From: MED-G105 sp038522945
GTDB lineage: Bacteria > Pseudomonadota > Alphaproteobacteria > Caulobacterales > Parvularculaceae
Length of the DNA: 64,000 nucleotides
Assembly (NCBI GenBank): GCA_038522945.1
Contig: JBCBJV010000001.1
Span: 62,001-126,000 of the forward strand
Direction: 5' to 3'
The notes under the pieces: model-generated
The model's input: only the letters and a program-made list of their open reading frames with translations
Told to the model about the DNA's origin: nothing
The model's database searches: none
Program-made: the position numbers and the translations under genes
Shown: one piece after another, positions 8,806 through 16,364 of the stretch
How positions within the stretch are numbered: the first letter of the stretch is position 1
Layout of the letters: every line of letters starts with the position of its first letter

Positions 8806-9686
8806 CAGCGGGTGATATCGGCCTTTTGTAGGGCGGTTTCAACGGCACGCTGAGTGGCCTCACCTGGGCCCACGAGAGGCAGGCGCACATCCGGCTCGCA
8901 TAGGCCGAGAAGCGACAAGGCATACTTCACGGGGCCCGGGCTGGTCTCGGCAAACAGACAATCATGGAGCGCTGCAAGTCGATCCTGGATGGCAACAGCT
9001 GCCGCGTAGTCACCTTCAAGGCTGGCGGTTTGCATACGTGCGCAAAGATCTGGTGCGACGTTTGCCGTGACACCGATACAGCCACGCCCCCCCATGGCGT
9101 TGAATCCAACCGCCGTCATGTCTTCACCCGATAGGAGAACGAACCCGTCCGCACTCGCCAAGCGCTGCAATGGCACCCGGGCAAGATCGCCAGTTGCATC
9201 CTTGATAGCAAGGACGCGCGGAAGCCGTGACAGCGCATCGACTGTCTCAATCGACAAATCAGCTATCGTTCGTCCCGGCACGTTGTAAAGAACCATCGGC
9301 AATGACGTGGCGTCGTGGAGGGCCGTAAAATGCGCTTGCAAGCCTGCCTGGGTCGGCTTGTTGTAGTAACCGGTCACACAAAGTATCGCATCGGCCCCAG
9401 CGCCTTCGGCAAACTTCGCCAGTGAAATCGCCTCTTCCGTGGCATTTGATCCCGCGCCTGCGATTACCGGCACACGTCCTGCGCTTGCTTCAACGGCAAG
9501 TTCGATAACGCGGCGATGCTCCTCATGGGAAAGCGTCGCGGACTCACCTGTGGTGCCGGCGGGACAAATCGCGCTGGTGCCCTGGTCGATCTGGCGGGCA
9601 ATGAGGCGCTGAAAGGCATCATCGTCAATGTTGCCGTCACGAAATGGCGTCACCAGCGCAGTCATGGATCCGGAAATGTTCAGCAT
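8805..9686 (-). CDS. dapA: 4-hydroxy-tetrahydrodipicolinate synthase
   Basis: Condenses pyruvate and aspartate semialdehyde in the lysine and meso-diaminopimelate pathway. At 293 aa the length is normal. Visible motifs are GSMTALVTPF, CPAGTTGESATLSHEEH, VLYNVPGRT with the proton-relay Tyr, and LAIKDATGDLAR with the Schiff-base Lys at about residue 162. It is the first gene of the dapA-smpB-methyltransferase unit and is divergent from the lytic transglycosylase gene across a 266-bp gap. Confidence 0.96.
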   Translation of the reverse strand: MLNISGSMTALVTPFRDGNIDDDAFQRLIARQIDQGTSAICPAGTTGESATLSHEEHRRVIELAVEASAGRVPVIAGAGSNATEEAISLAKFAEGAGADAILCVTGYYNKPTQAGLQAHFTALHDATSLPMVLYNVPGRTIADLSIETVDALSRLPRVLAIKDATGDLARVPLQRLASADGFVLLSGEDMTAVGFNAMGGRGCIGVTANVAPDLCARMQTASLEGDYAAAVAIQDRLAALHDCLFAETSPGPVKYALSLLGLCEPDVRLPLVGPGEATQRAVETALQKADITR

Positions 9687-9952
9687 GAATGTGTCAATCC
9701 TGTAAAAGAGGCCCCGGATACTCCTCCACCCCTATTACGGCAAGCGCGCGGCGGAATAAGGGACTTAAACAATCATCAACACATTGAAAAAGCGATTGAT
9801 CTGTGGCCGCGAAGTCGGAGACATAAAGGGAGAGTTGGGGGGCATTGCCATCACTGATTCGTTACTTCCGGGCACAAACCGCCTTCAGCGATGATATGTG
9901 AAGATAAAATGCAAACCATTCTCCGGTAAGTTGGGCGTTGGCTCTGGAGTAA

Positions 9953-12754
9953 ATGATGAGAATGACGCAACAAAACCTGTTGGCGATATTGGCGTGTCTC
10001 TTTTTGGGTCTTGTGATCCCGTTGGCCAGTGGCAGCGCGCAGGCAGCGGATATTGATCTCGTTCCGCGGATCAAGCCGCCAGCACCGGGTCCGGCCTATA
10101 TCACTGCCGATGATCTCGCCCGAATCAATGTCATTCGCGATGATTTGAAACGCGGCAGCACCACCCGCGCTTGGAACAGCATTCAGTTCATCAAGGATCC
10201 CACCGCTCAAGCGCTTGGTAAATGGTATTATTTTTATTCCCGACCGAAGAAGGTCTCATTTCAAGAGGGCGCGGCTTTCTTAGCGGAAAACCGCAATTGG
10301 CCTGCGGCATCTCGCATCCAAGGCCATATCGAGAAGTCGATCACACCAAACACGAGTACTGCTGAGATTCTCGATTTCTTCGACGAGCGCGATCCGGTCA
10401 CGAGCCACGGTATCCTGGCCCTTATCCGCGCCTATTATGCTGCGCAAAAGCCAGAGGCAGCGGCGCTATTCATCAAGGACGCCTGGAAAGACAGCACATT
10501 TGCCGACAAGGACGAGCGGGCATTCCTGGCAAATTATGGTGGTGTCCTGACGAGTAATGAGTTCGATGCACGGGTCGACCGGCTTTTGTGGAAGCGTCAG
10601 GTTTCAAACGCGAGCCGCCATTTCGCCCGGATGAGCCCTGATGCCCGCAGGCGGGCAAAGGCACGCGCCGGTCTTCTCAGCCGGTCCAAAAATGCTGTTC
10701 GCAACTATGAGCGACTTTCCCCTGATGATCGCCAAGACGCGGGCGTTGTCCATGCGGCCATGCGGTATTTCCGTCGGAGCGATGAAGAACCGCGCGCCAT
10801 TGCAATCGCGAGAACAGCCCCGCAAAACCCAGAGGTCGTCGGTAACGAGGGTGCTTATTGGCTTGAGCGCAACCTGCTCATGCGTTGGGCTTTGAAGAAC
10901 CGGCTTTATGAAGACGCCTACGCCATGGCCGCCGGCCACGCGATCGCACCGGGCACGACAAATTTCTCAGAAGCGGAGTTCAATGCCGGTTGGATCGCGC
11001 TGCGGTTCCTCGGAAAACCTGAACGGGCAAGCGTTCACTTTGCGGCATTAACGGCCTCTGTAAGCGCGCCAATCTCCGTTGCACGCGGACAATACTGGCT
11101 TGGCCGGGCCGCGTCTGCCATGGGCGATGAAAATACCGCCAAACTGCGATACAGATCAGCGTCGCAATATCCGTACACGTTCTATGGCCAGATGGCGATT
11201 GAGCACCTCAACGAGGATAGCTCGCTGAACCGGTTTACGCCCGCGTCAGAACCGACTGTGATCGACAAAACTCTCTTTGCCAGCAGACCTCTCGCTAAGG
11301 CATTGCGCATGCTGACAGATATTGCAGATGCACGGTCGTTCCTGTTGTTTTCCTATGCGCTGGATGACCAACTCACAACGCCCGGCGAGTTCCAGGAACT
11401 TGCTGACGCGGCTGCGCGTCTTAATGCGCCTCATGTGACTGTCCGCGCCGGGAAAGCAGGTGTGCGATCGGGTATACTGGTGCCGCAGGTTTCCTACCCT
11501 TCAATCTATGTACCTAATGAGGCGTCGCGATTTGTGCCACCGGAAGTGATCCTGGGACTATCGCGGCAGGAAAGCGAATTTAATCCAACTGCCTATTCGC
11601 GCGCCGGTGCCCGGGGCATGATGCAACTTCTTCCGTCTACGGCGCAAATTACGGCGCGTAAGGAGGGTTTGCCCTATCGGCGCTCTGCCCTCCTGACCGA
11701 CCAGACCTATAACATGACGATCGGGTCCGCTCACCTTTCACACCTGCTGAGGGATTTTAATGGGTCATACCCCATGGTTTTTGCTGCCTATAATGCAGGC
11801 CCCCATCGGGTGAAGCAGTGGATTGTAGACTATGGCGATCCGCGTCTTGCTGGGCTCGACCCAATCGACTGGATGGAGCTCATTCCATTCAGCGAGACTC
11901 GCAATTATGTCCAGCGTGTCCTTGAAAACATTCAGATTTACCGAAGTCAGCTGAACGAGGGTCCTATCGCGGGAAAGCTGTCCCGGGATATTGAACGCGG
12001 CGGCGTTAGGGGCCGTATCGCCCAGGTTCCGCCCCGCTCAAGCAAGCTCGCGCTGGCCGCGCTTCAAACCCGCATCGACGCAATTGCGAACCCTGTTCTG
12101 ACTGAACCGGTCCCCCACATTGCGGAATTGGACCTGTCTGGCGAAGCAGATCCAGTCGACACCGGTGACCAAAGCCCCCGCCCACAAGGCCCCGCTACCC
12201 GGCCGCTGCCCGCCGAGCGAGAGCCCCCACAGCCAACGCCCGCACCAGCAGTCCCGCCCAAGGCAAAACCGGCAGCGCCCGAACAAGGCACGCAATCGAT
12301 CTCATCGGAAACGCCCGCTTCCGCACCGCCGCAGCCGATGCCAGAACAAAAACCTGTTGCAAAGGCCCAAGCAGGCGATCAGCCGCTGACACAAGAAGCC
12401 TCGGGACAAACCCCTCTATCCGGGAATGGGGAGCTTGCTGCTTCGCAAGAAACATCTACCCTTGAGATGCTTCAAGCAGCACAATTGGAGGCGGCCGGGA
12501 TCATCGATGCTGAGAGCGAAGTAATAGATCCGATCCCCAACGGTGAGTTTTCCGATTCAGTGGCAGCTGAAGCTGACGAGGCGTGCCTCACCTACACCGA
12601 TTTCATTCTTGAGGCGGACGGCGAAGAGGCCTCGGCAGCGGATCTCAATGCGGGAATGCTTGCGGAGTTAAGCGCAGGTCCCGCACCAGAAGAATGCGGG
12701 CCTCAGGAAGGACCGGCTTCCCAAGATGGGACCCCGGCTGATCCAAACCGTTGA
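9953..12754 (+). CDS. Soluble lytic murein transglycosylase with long C-terminal extension
   Basis: Exported enzyme that cleaves peptidoglycan glycan strands to 1,6-anhydro-muramoyl products. A signal peptide (ending near SAQAA) is followed by a long helical region of the Slt70 type. The SLT domain lies at about residues 525-660 and shows VILGLSRQESEFNPTAYSRAGARG with the catalytic Glu, GMMQLLPSTA and MVFAAYNAGPHRV. The last 230 residues are Pro/Ala/Gln/Glu-rich and then acidic, an extension absent from E. coli Slt; it may be disordered or bind a partner. At 933 aa the protein is much longer than the family norm. The distance from dapA is typical of a divergent promoter pair. Confidence 0.92.
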   Translation: MMRMTQQNLLAILACLFLGLVIPLASGSAQAADIDLVPRIKPPAPGPAYITADDLARINVIRDDLKRGSTTRAWNSIQFIKDPTAQALGKWYYFYSRPKKVSFQEGAAFLAENRNWPAASRIQGHIEKSITPNTSTAEILDFFDERDPVTSHGILALIRAYYAAQKPEAAALFIKDAWKDSTFADKDERAFLANYGGVLTSNEFDARVDRLLWKRQVSNASRHFARMSPDARRRAKARAGLLSRSKNAVRNYERLSPDDRQDAGVVHAAMRYFRRSDEEPRAIAIARTAPQNPEVVGNEGAYWLERNLLMRWALKNRLYEDAYAMAAGHAIAPGTTNFSEAEFNAGWIALRFLGKPERASVHFAALTASVSAPISVARGQYWLGRAASAMGDENTAKLRYRSASQYPYTFYGQMAIEHLNEDSSLNRFTPASEPTVIDKTLFASRPLAKALRMLTDIADARSFLLFSYALDDQLTTPGEFQELADAAARLNAPHVTVRAGKAGVRSGILVPQVSYPSIYVPNEASRFVPPEVILGLSRQESEFNPTAYSRAGARGMMQLLPSTAQITARKEGLPYRRSALLTDQTYNMTIGSAHLSHLLRDFNGSYPMVFAAYNAGPHRVKQWIVDYGDPRLAGLDPIDWMELIPFSETRNYVQRVLENIQIYRSQLNEGPIAGKLSRDIERGGVRGRIAQVPPRSSKLALAALQTRIDAIANPVLTEPVPHIAELDLSGEADPVDTGDQSPRPQGPATRPLPAEREPPQPTPAPAVPPKAKPAAPEQGTQSISSETPASAPPQPMPEQKPVAKAQAGDQPLTQEASGQTPLSGNGELAASQETSTLEMLQAAQLEAAGIIDAESEVIDPIPNGEFSDSVAAEADEACLTYTDFILEADGEEASAADLNAGMLAELSAGPAPEECGPQEGPASQDGTPADPNR

Positions 12755-12931
12755 GGTGGACGGCAAGCCAGTCAGGTCGTTATTGTAGGTAGACTGGGCC
12801 TCCCACCGCCCTCAAGGTCACCATGTATCCACAGCGACCTGGCGATGCGACCGACGCCCGGGCAAAAAATATCGCCTTCTGGCTCACTGTACTGCTTGCA
12901 TCCTAGGCGGAATGTCGACATTTTCCGCGGT

Positions 12932-13022
12932 GGAGACGTGGCCGAGTGGTCGAAGGCGCTCCCCTGCTAAGGGAGTATACGTTAACCGCGTATCGAGGGT
13001 TCGAATCCCTTCGTCTCCGCCA
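12932..13022 (+). tRNA. tRNA-Ser, anticodon GCT
   Basis: Class II tRNA of 91 nt, CCA included. The acceptor stem GGAGACG (12932-12938) pairs with CGTCTCC (13012-13018). The anticodon loop reads CTGCTAA, giving anticodon GCT, which decodes AGC and AGU. There is a long variable arm, then the T arm GAGGGTTCGAATCCCTT, and the CCA is encoded. The 3' half is the integration site of the element that follows, and its last 17 nt recur at 49,079. The recombinase gene on the other strand ends inside this tRNA. Confidence 0.97.
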
Positions 13023-14580
13023 GTCTGCTTTTCATGGCGCTTTCTCCTTCTAACATATTGAAAATAAAAGAGGTTTCCGGGGTTCGAAACCCCGTTTTCC
13101 GGCAGTAGATAAGAGGCCCCTGAAACGCGAGCCGGAGGGCGGTTTTCTTGTTCTCCAGACTGCCTTTTTCCCAGAGATTCCAAGGGTTTGAGAGGAAGCG
13201 CAACGAGAGTTCGAACATCTCCTCAAAGGGGCGTTTCGGCCCGCCTGATTTTTCGATCCTCTCGGTAAGGACGAGTTTGTCGCGTTCGAGCCGATCAATC
13301 CGGGCCTCATAGGCAGCGACCACAAGCGGCTGATCGGCCGCGACGATGCGATCGATCAGACCGGCGATCTCAGTTTCAATTCGCACAAGATCAGCCTTAA
13401 GCGTTTTTCCGGCGTCTTTGCTTCGTGCCCGCTGTTGCTCCCAGGCGTCGGCGAACATGGCTTTGACGAGAGCAAAGAGCGGCTTTGTCGGCGTCAGGCC
13501 TTTCAAAATTGCCTCGAACGCACCTTCAAGGTCCGCGCGCCGGATCGATTTTCGCGCCGAGGGACAGGCCTTGTTGAAGCACGAATAGTAAGCATGGCGC
13601 TTGCCGGTTTTGCTCTTAGACCAATTGGCAGTCAGGGGATTACCGCAATCGCCGCACATGACGGCGCCGCGCAAGGGGAAATCCTCATTGATGTCAGCGC
13701 GGGCCGGCGCATAAGATTTGCCGCGCAAACGTTTCTGGATCTTCTCAAAGGTCTCAAAGGAGATCAGCCCATCGTGCTTGCCGGGACGAAGTGCGACGCC
13801 CCATTCGGGACGCTCGACCATGCCGGCGTAAAGAACGCGGGTCAGTATCTCGTGCACAAGGGTTGCGCGGACATCGCCTTTGCCCGTCTTCGGAAAGTCC
13901 GGCTCGCTCTCAAAATACCGTTTCACTTCCGCCTTGGTCTGGAAGGCGCCGGAGTCGAAGCCTTCAAGCCCGCGCTGGATGATGGACGCGACCGGTTCGT
14001 CGCGGACCAGCACCTTGCCGTGCCCTTCGCGTTTCTCGAACTTGAAACCAATGCACGCCCAGAACGGCCAATAGCCCTGGCGAATGCGCGCCTCCATCCG
14101 GTTACGGGTTTGCTCGGCGTTCTTGACCCGCGCATGGGCGGAGACAGAGGCCAGCAGATGTTCAATCAGCTGGCTGTCGCTATCCTCGCCGAACTCAATC
14201 GACGGGCTTTCCAGGACGCCGCCGGCGTTCGCGATGGCGGTGCGAAGCGCCAAATGCGCTTCCAGCCCGCGGGCGAGACGCGAGATATCGTCGATCACGA
14301 CACGGATTTTATCTTTGCGGCGTTTGCGCACATAGGCGAGCAATTGCTTCATGCCTGGCCGGTCGACGAGGCTACCGGAGATCGCCTTGTCTTCAAAAGT
14401 CTTGATCACGCGATAGCCTTTTTGGCGGGCGTAGTCGGCGCAGCGCGCGGCCTGGCTTTCGGCCCCCTGGCCTTTGGCGACCTGCGCGGCCGATGAGACG
14501 CGCACATAGGCGACGGCGATCGGGGCGGACATATCGGTTCGTTCAGTGATAATATCTGTGTTTTCAGGGGATGGTTTCAT
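12982..14580 (-). CDS. Large serine recombinase (element integrase)
   Basis: Integrates and excises the element. The 532-aa protein has an N-terminal resolvase domain (AVAYVRVSSAAQ, with the catalytic Ser in VSS near residue 29, and DDISRLARG), a recombinase domain (about residues 175-290), a Zn-ribbon-like segment with two CxxC-type pairs (VMCGDCGNPL and the Cys of SCFNKACPSA), and a coiled coil (about 375-430). The final residues LAETKGFEPSIRG are coded by the complement of the tRNA-Ser 3' half, and the stop lies inside the tRNA. On the excised circle this end would be replaced by 78 other residues from 49,078-48,845. The start overlaps the stop of the upstream 114-aa gene (ATGA). A second candidate start lies at codon 17 (MSAPIAVAYVRV). 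Confidence 0.93.
   Translation of the reverse strand: MKPSPENTDIITERTDMSAPIAVAYVRVSSAAQVAKGQGAESQAARCADYARQKGYRVIKTFEDKAISGSLVDRPGMKQLLAYVRKRRKDKIRVVIDDISRLARGLEAHLALRTAIANAGGVLESPSIEFGEDSDSQLIEHLLASVSAHARVKNAEQTRNRMEARIRQGYWPFWACIGFKFEKREGHGKVLVRDEPVASIIQRGLEGFDSGAFQTKAEVKRYFESEPDFPKTGKGDVRATLVHEILTRVLYAGMVERPEWGVALRPGKHDGLISFETFEKIQKRLRGKSYAPARADINEDFPLRGAVMCGDCGNPLTANWSKSKTGKRHAYYSCFNKACPSARKSIRRADLEGAFEAILKGLTPTKPLFALVKAMFADAWEQQRARSKDAGKTLKADLVRIETEIAGLIDRIVAADQPLVVAAYEARIDRLERDKLVLTERIEKSGGPKRPFEEMFELSLRFLSNPWNLWEKGSLENKKTALRLAFQGPLIYCRKTGFRTPETSFIFNMLEGESAMKSRLAETKGFEPSIRG
13006..13022 (+). repeat. Left attachment core (direct repeat copy 1)
   Basis: TCCCTTCGTCTCCGCCA, the 3' end of the tRNA-Ser gene, identical to 49079-49095. 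It is also part of the recombinase reading frame on the minus strand. The exact crossover within the repeat cannot be read from the sequence; serine recombinases usually exchange around a central dinucleotide. Confidence 0.9.
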
Positions 14581-14921
14581 AGGCGGTCCTCGTCCTGGAA
14601 TATGGTTTGGCGCACATAGTCAGCGTGCAGTTTCTCTCCAAATTCTAGCATATCGCCCGGCGTATCGCCGCCGACGGCACCGGATTCAGCAAACTGTCCA
14701 CAGCTGTTTTCGGGATCGTCGGCGACCGCGTCCTGAAGTGGATGCACGCCAAAACCAAGCGCCACGAAATCGCACACGATCGACCAGAGCGCTTGCAAGA
14801 ACGCTTCGCGGTCGTCGGGCGAAAGATCGGCGTTTTCGAGATAGGCTTCATATTTGGCGACGTCGACGCGTATCGATAGCGGCGTCGTTCGGTGGTGGTT
14901 GCTCGTTTCGTTCTGGGGCAT
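14577..14921 (-). CDS. Hypothetical protein, first gene of the recombinase operon
   Basis: 114-aa acidic protein, not recognised. Its N-terminal part (TPLSIRVDVAKYEAYLENADLSPDDREAFLQALWSIV in outline) looks helical, and the C-terminal part is polar. Its stop overlaps the recombinase ATG by 4 nt (ATGA), so the two are very likely translated together. It could be a recombination directionality factor or a recombinase partner, but nothing in the sequence proves that. A strong intrinsic terminator lies 70 bp upstream, so its promoter should be in 14,922-14,991 or rely on read-through. Confidence 0.72.
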   Translation of the reverse strand: MPQNETSNHHRTTPLSIRVDVAKYEAYLENADLSPDDREAFLQALWSIVCDFVALGFGVHPLQDAVADDPENSCGQFAESGAVGGDTPGDMLEFGEKLHADYVRQTIFQDEDRL

Positions 14922-14991
14922 CGGGGTGGCTCGTGTGTTTGGGTTTTTGATGTTGGGACCTCATGCGTCGCGAGAGTGCGATCATCGAAAT

Positions 14992-15028
14992 AAAAAACGC
15001 CCCCGCGCCGTCAGCCAGCACGGGGGCG
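14992..15028 (-). terminator. Rho-independent terminator of the coupling-protein operon
   Basis: On the minus strand an 8-bp GC stem (14998-15005 paired with 15021-15028, CGCCCCCG/CGGGGGCG) is followed by six T (complement of 14992-14997). It lies between the last gene of the coupling-protein operon (ends at 15104) and the recombinase operon, and would insulate the two. Confidence 0.85.
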
Positions 15029-15074
15029 CATTAAAATGTTCCTTGTACGTTCTCACAAACTTTCAAAGCCGTCA

Positions 15075-15088
15075 AGGAATATGTTCCT
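15075..15088. promoter_or_regulatory. Palindromic operator-like site AGGAATATGTTCCT
   Basis: Near-perfect palindrome upstream of the recombinase operon, almost identical to the perfect palindrome AGGAATATATTCCT at 34994-35007. A related half site (GTTCCTTGTAC) lies about 45 bp to the left. Two copies in intergenic DNA of the same element suggest a shared element-encoded regulator. No promoter elements are assigned with confidence. Confidence 0.45.
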
Positions 15089-15103
15089 GGTACAGACGAC
15101 TCA

Positions 15104-15487
15104 TCACTGCGTACGCCCTGTGGAGCGTGTTCGTGTTTCACCTTCCTCAGCACGCGACGGCCGTTCAGCCGCCCGCGCCATGGTTTCCTCGCGTTTGGCT
15201 TCGAGAGTATCGCGCGGCGGCCTGGCGAGACCTTCTTTTTTATCCATCTCGTGCTCTTGAACCATCAGACGCTGCGCTTGAGGAACAAGCGCGTTCAGCT
15301 TCAGAAGGTCGTTGGCCGAGAAGGTATTGGTGTCTCGGAACTCACCAGTCTCTTGGTCTTTGTAGGTCTTGGCGATCTTCGCGCCGTAGAACCGATAACC
15401 CTCACGGTCCTCGTTTCGGAATACCTTGATCGAGACCGCACCGTCGCGATGGGTCGAGATTGGGGGTTTGCCAGTATTATCGCTCAT
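15104..15487 (-). CDS. Hypothetical protein of the mobile-element accessory operon
   Basis: 127-aa protein starting at the ATG at 15487 (MSDNTGKPPIS). Residues 15-60 have alternating strands (AVSIKVFRNEDREGYRFYG, then KTYKDQETGEFRDTNTFSANDLLKL). This pattern recurs in small proteins of conjugative and mobilizable elements and could be a single-stranded-DNA-binding type fold, though I cannot confirm this. The rest is charged and likely helical. It is the last gene before the terminator at 14992-15028. Confidence 0.65.
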   Translation of the reverse strand: MSDNTGKPPISTHRDGAVSIKVFRNEDREGYRFYGAKIAKTYKDQETGEFRDTNTFSANDLLKLNALVPQAQRLMVQEHEMDKKEGLARPPRDTLEAKREETMARAAERPSRAEEGETRTRSTGRTQ

Positions 15488-15725
15488 GTCCAAAATCCTC
15501 CGGGGGCGTGAGTTCATTGTTATTCGGGAATTCGGCGATGTTTGTGCTTGTGCTCGTGCGCGCGTCTTCAAAGAGATCGGCGCGCAAGGACAAGAGATCG
15601 CGCTTGAGCATCATGACATCGAAGCGTAGCTCGTCGATGATGTCTTGATTGTTGGGGTGCCATTCGTCTTCGTGCACGGAAGTTTTCTCCTTTCCGTTTG
15701 CTGATGAATAAACAATCTTTATCAT
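15477..15725 (-). CDS. Hypothetical protein, small, operon member
   Basis: 82-aa polar protein, not recognised, with a helical central part (QDIIDELRFDVMMLKRDLLSLRADLFEDA). It overlaps the next gene start by 11 nt and the previous gene stop by 4 nt (15722-15725), so it belongs to the coupling-protein operon. The start is uncertain; a GTG 16 codons in is also possible. Confidence 0.55.
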   Translation of the reverse strand: MIKIVYSSANGKEKTSVHEDEWHPNNQDIIDELRFDVMMLKRDLLSLRADLFEDARTSTSTNIAEFPNNNELTPPEDFGHER

Positions 15726-16048
15726 TGCCCACGTCCCGGCCCGCGAGGATGATCACTTCTGCGGTCATGGTTCTGCAAGCGCCCTTCGATCATGTCGCGG
15801 GCTTTGGCTTTCGCCATGACATGCGCGTACTCGGTCTCAAGCCAGCCTGCATTGCGGGGTTTGAGCGCCGGTGTCGGCCGATCTTTTCCTTCAGATTGGC
15901 TGCGGCTTGTCGTCGAGCGGGCGTGCGATGTGCGTGCTTGATCGAAGGCATAACGAACGGGCGGGACATGCGCATAATCAAGCCACGGCCCGGTCAAAGG
16001 GTCCGAAGCATCTCGGCCTTGCTGAATGTCTTTGCGGCCAGGTTTCAT
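15722..16048 (-). CDS. Hypothetical basic protein, operon member
   Basis: 108-aa protein rich in Arg, His and Ser, beginning MKPGRKDIQQGRDASDPLTGPW. The basic composition suggests nucleic-acid contact or disorder. It has no recognised domain. It lies between the 90-aa gene (43-bp gap) and the 82-aa gene (4-bp overlap) in the coupling-protein operon. Confidence 0.55.
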   Translation of the reverse strand: MKPGRKDIQQGRDASDPLTGPWLDYAHVPPVRYAFDQARTSHARSTTSRSQSEGKDRPTPALKPRNAGWLETEYAHVMAKAKARDMIEGRLQNHDRRSDHPRGPGRGQ

Positions 16049-16091
16049 AATTGCTCTCCAAGATTAACGGTCTGGGTGATGGTCACAGTTT

Positions 16092-16364
16092 TTAAAACGC
16101 GCGCGCATCGAACCAAGCGAGGTGCGGGCAACGGCTTTGATAAACCTCAATGCGCCCGCGTGATCCGTAATAGGAACACCGGCTTGTCATCGGGGCGCCG
16201 TCCGCCCACCGCCCCGAATAATCGTACTCCCACAAAACATGCGGGCCGACAGGCGATGCGAGGAAAGCAATGGGCACAACAAGCTTCCATTGCCGCACGA
16301 GGTTCCCGATCCCGCGAAGAATATGCGCGAGGACCGGCGTTTGGGCGCGTTCTTTATAGGTCAT
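16092..16364 (-). CDS. Hypothetical small membrane protein next to the coupling protein
   Basis: 90-aa protein with one hydrophobic segment (about residues 26-46, WKLVVPIAFLASPVGPHVLW) and a Cys/Tyr-rich C-terminal half (two Cys in SRCSYYGSRGR and SRCPHL). Its start overlaps the stop of the coupling-protein gene by 4 nt, so the two are probably co-translated. It may be a small envelope partner of the coupling protein, but the family is not recognised. Confidence 0.6.
   Translation of the reverse strand: MTYKERAQTPVLAHILRGIGNLVRQWKLVVPIAFLASPVGPHVLWEYDYSGRWADGAPMTSRCSYYGSRGRIEVYQSRCPHLAWFDARAF

Noticed and set aside
13435..14496. 353-codon frame on the plus strand opposite the recombinase gene
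   Set aside because: Exact antisense shadow of the recombinase gene in GC-rich DNA; composition is not protein-like.
15097..15111. 15-bp match CGACTCATCACTGCG to 35,088-35,102 next to the operator-like palindromes
   Set aside because: A few 15-bp matches are expected by chance in 64 kb, and the 35-kb copy is part of the RHS remnant.
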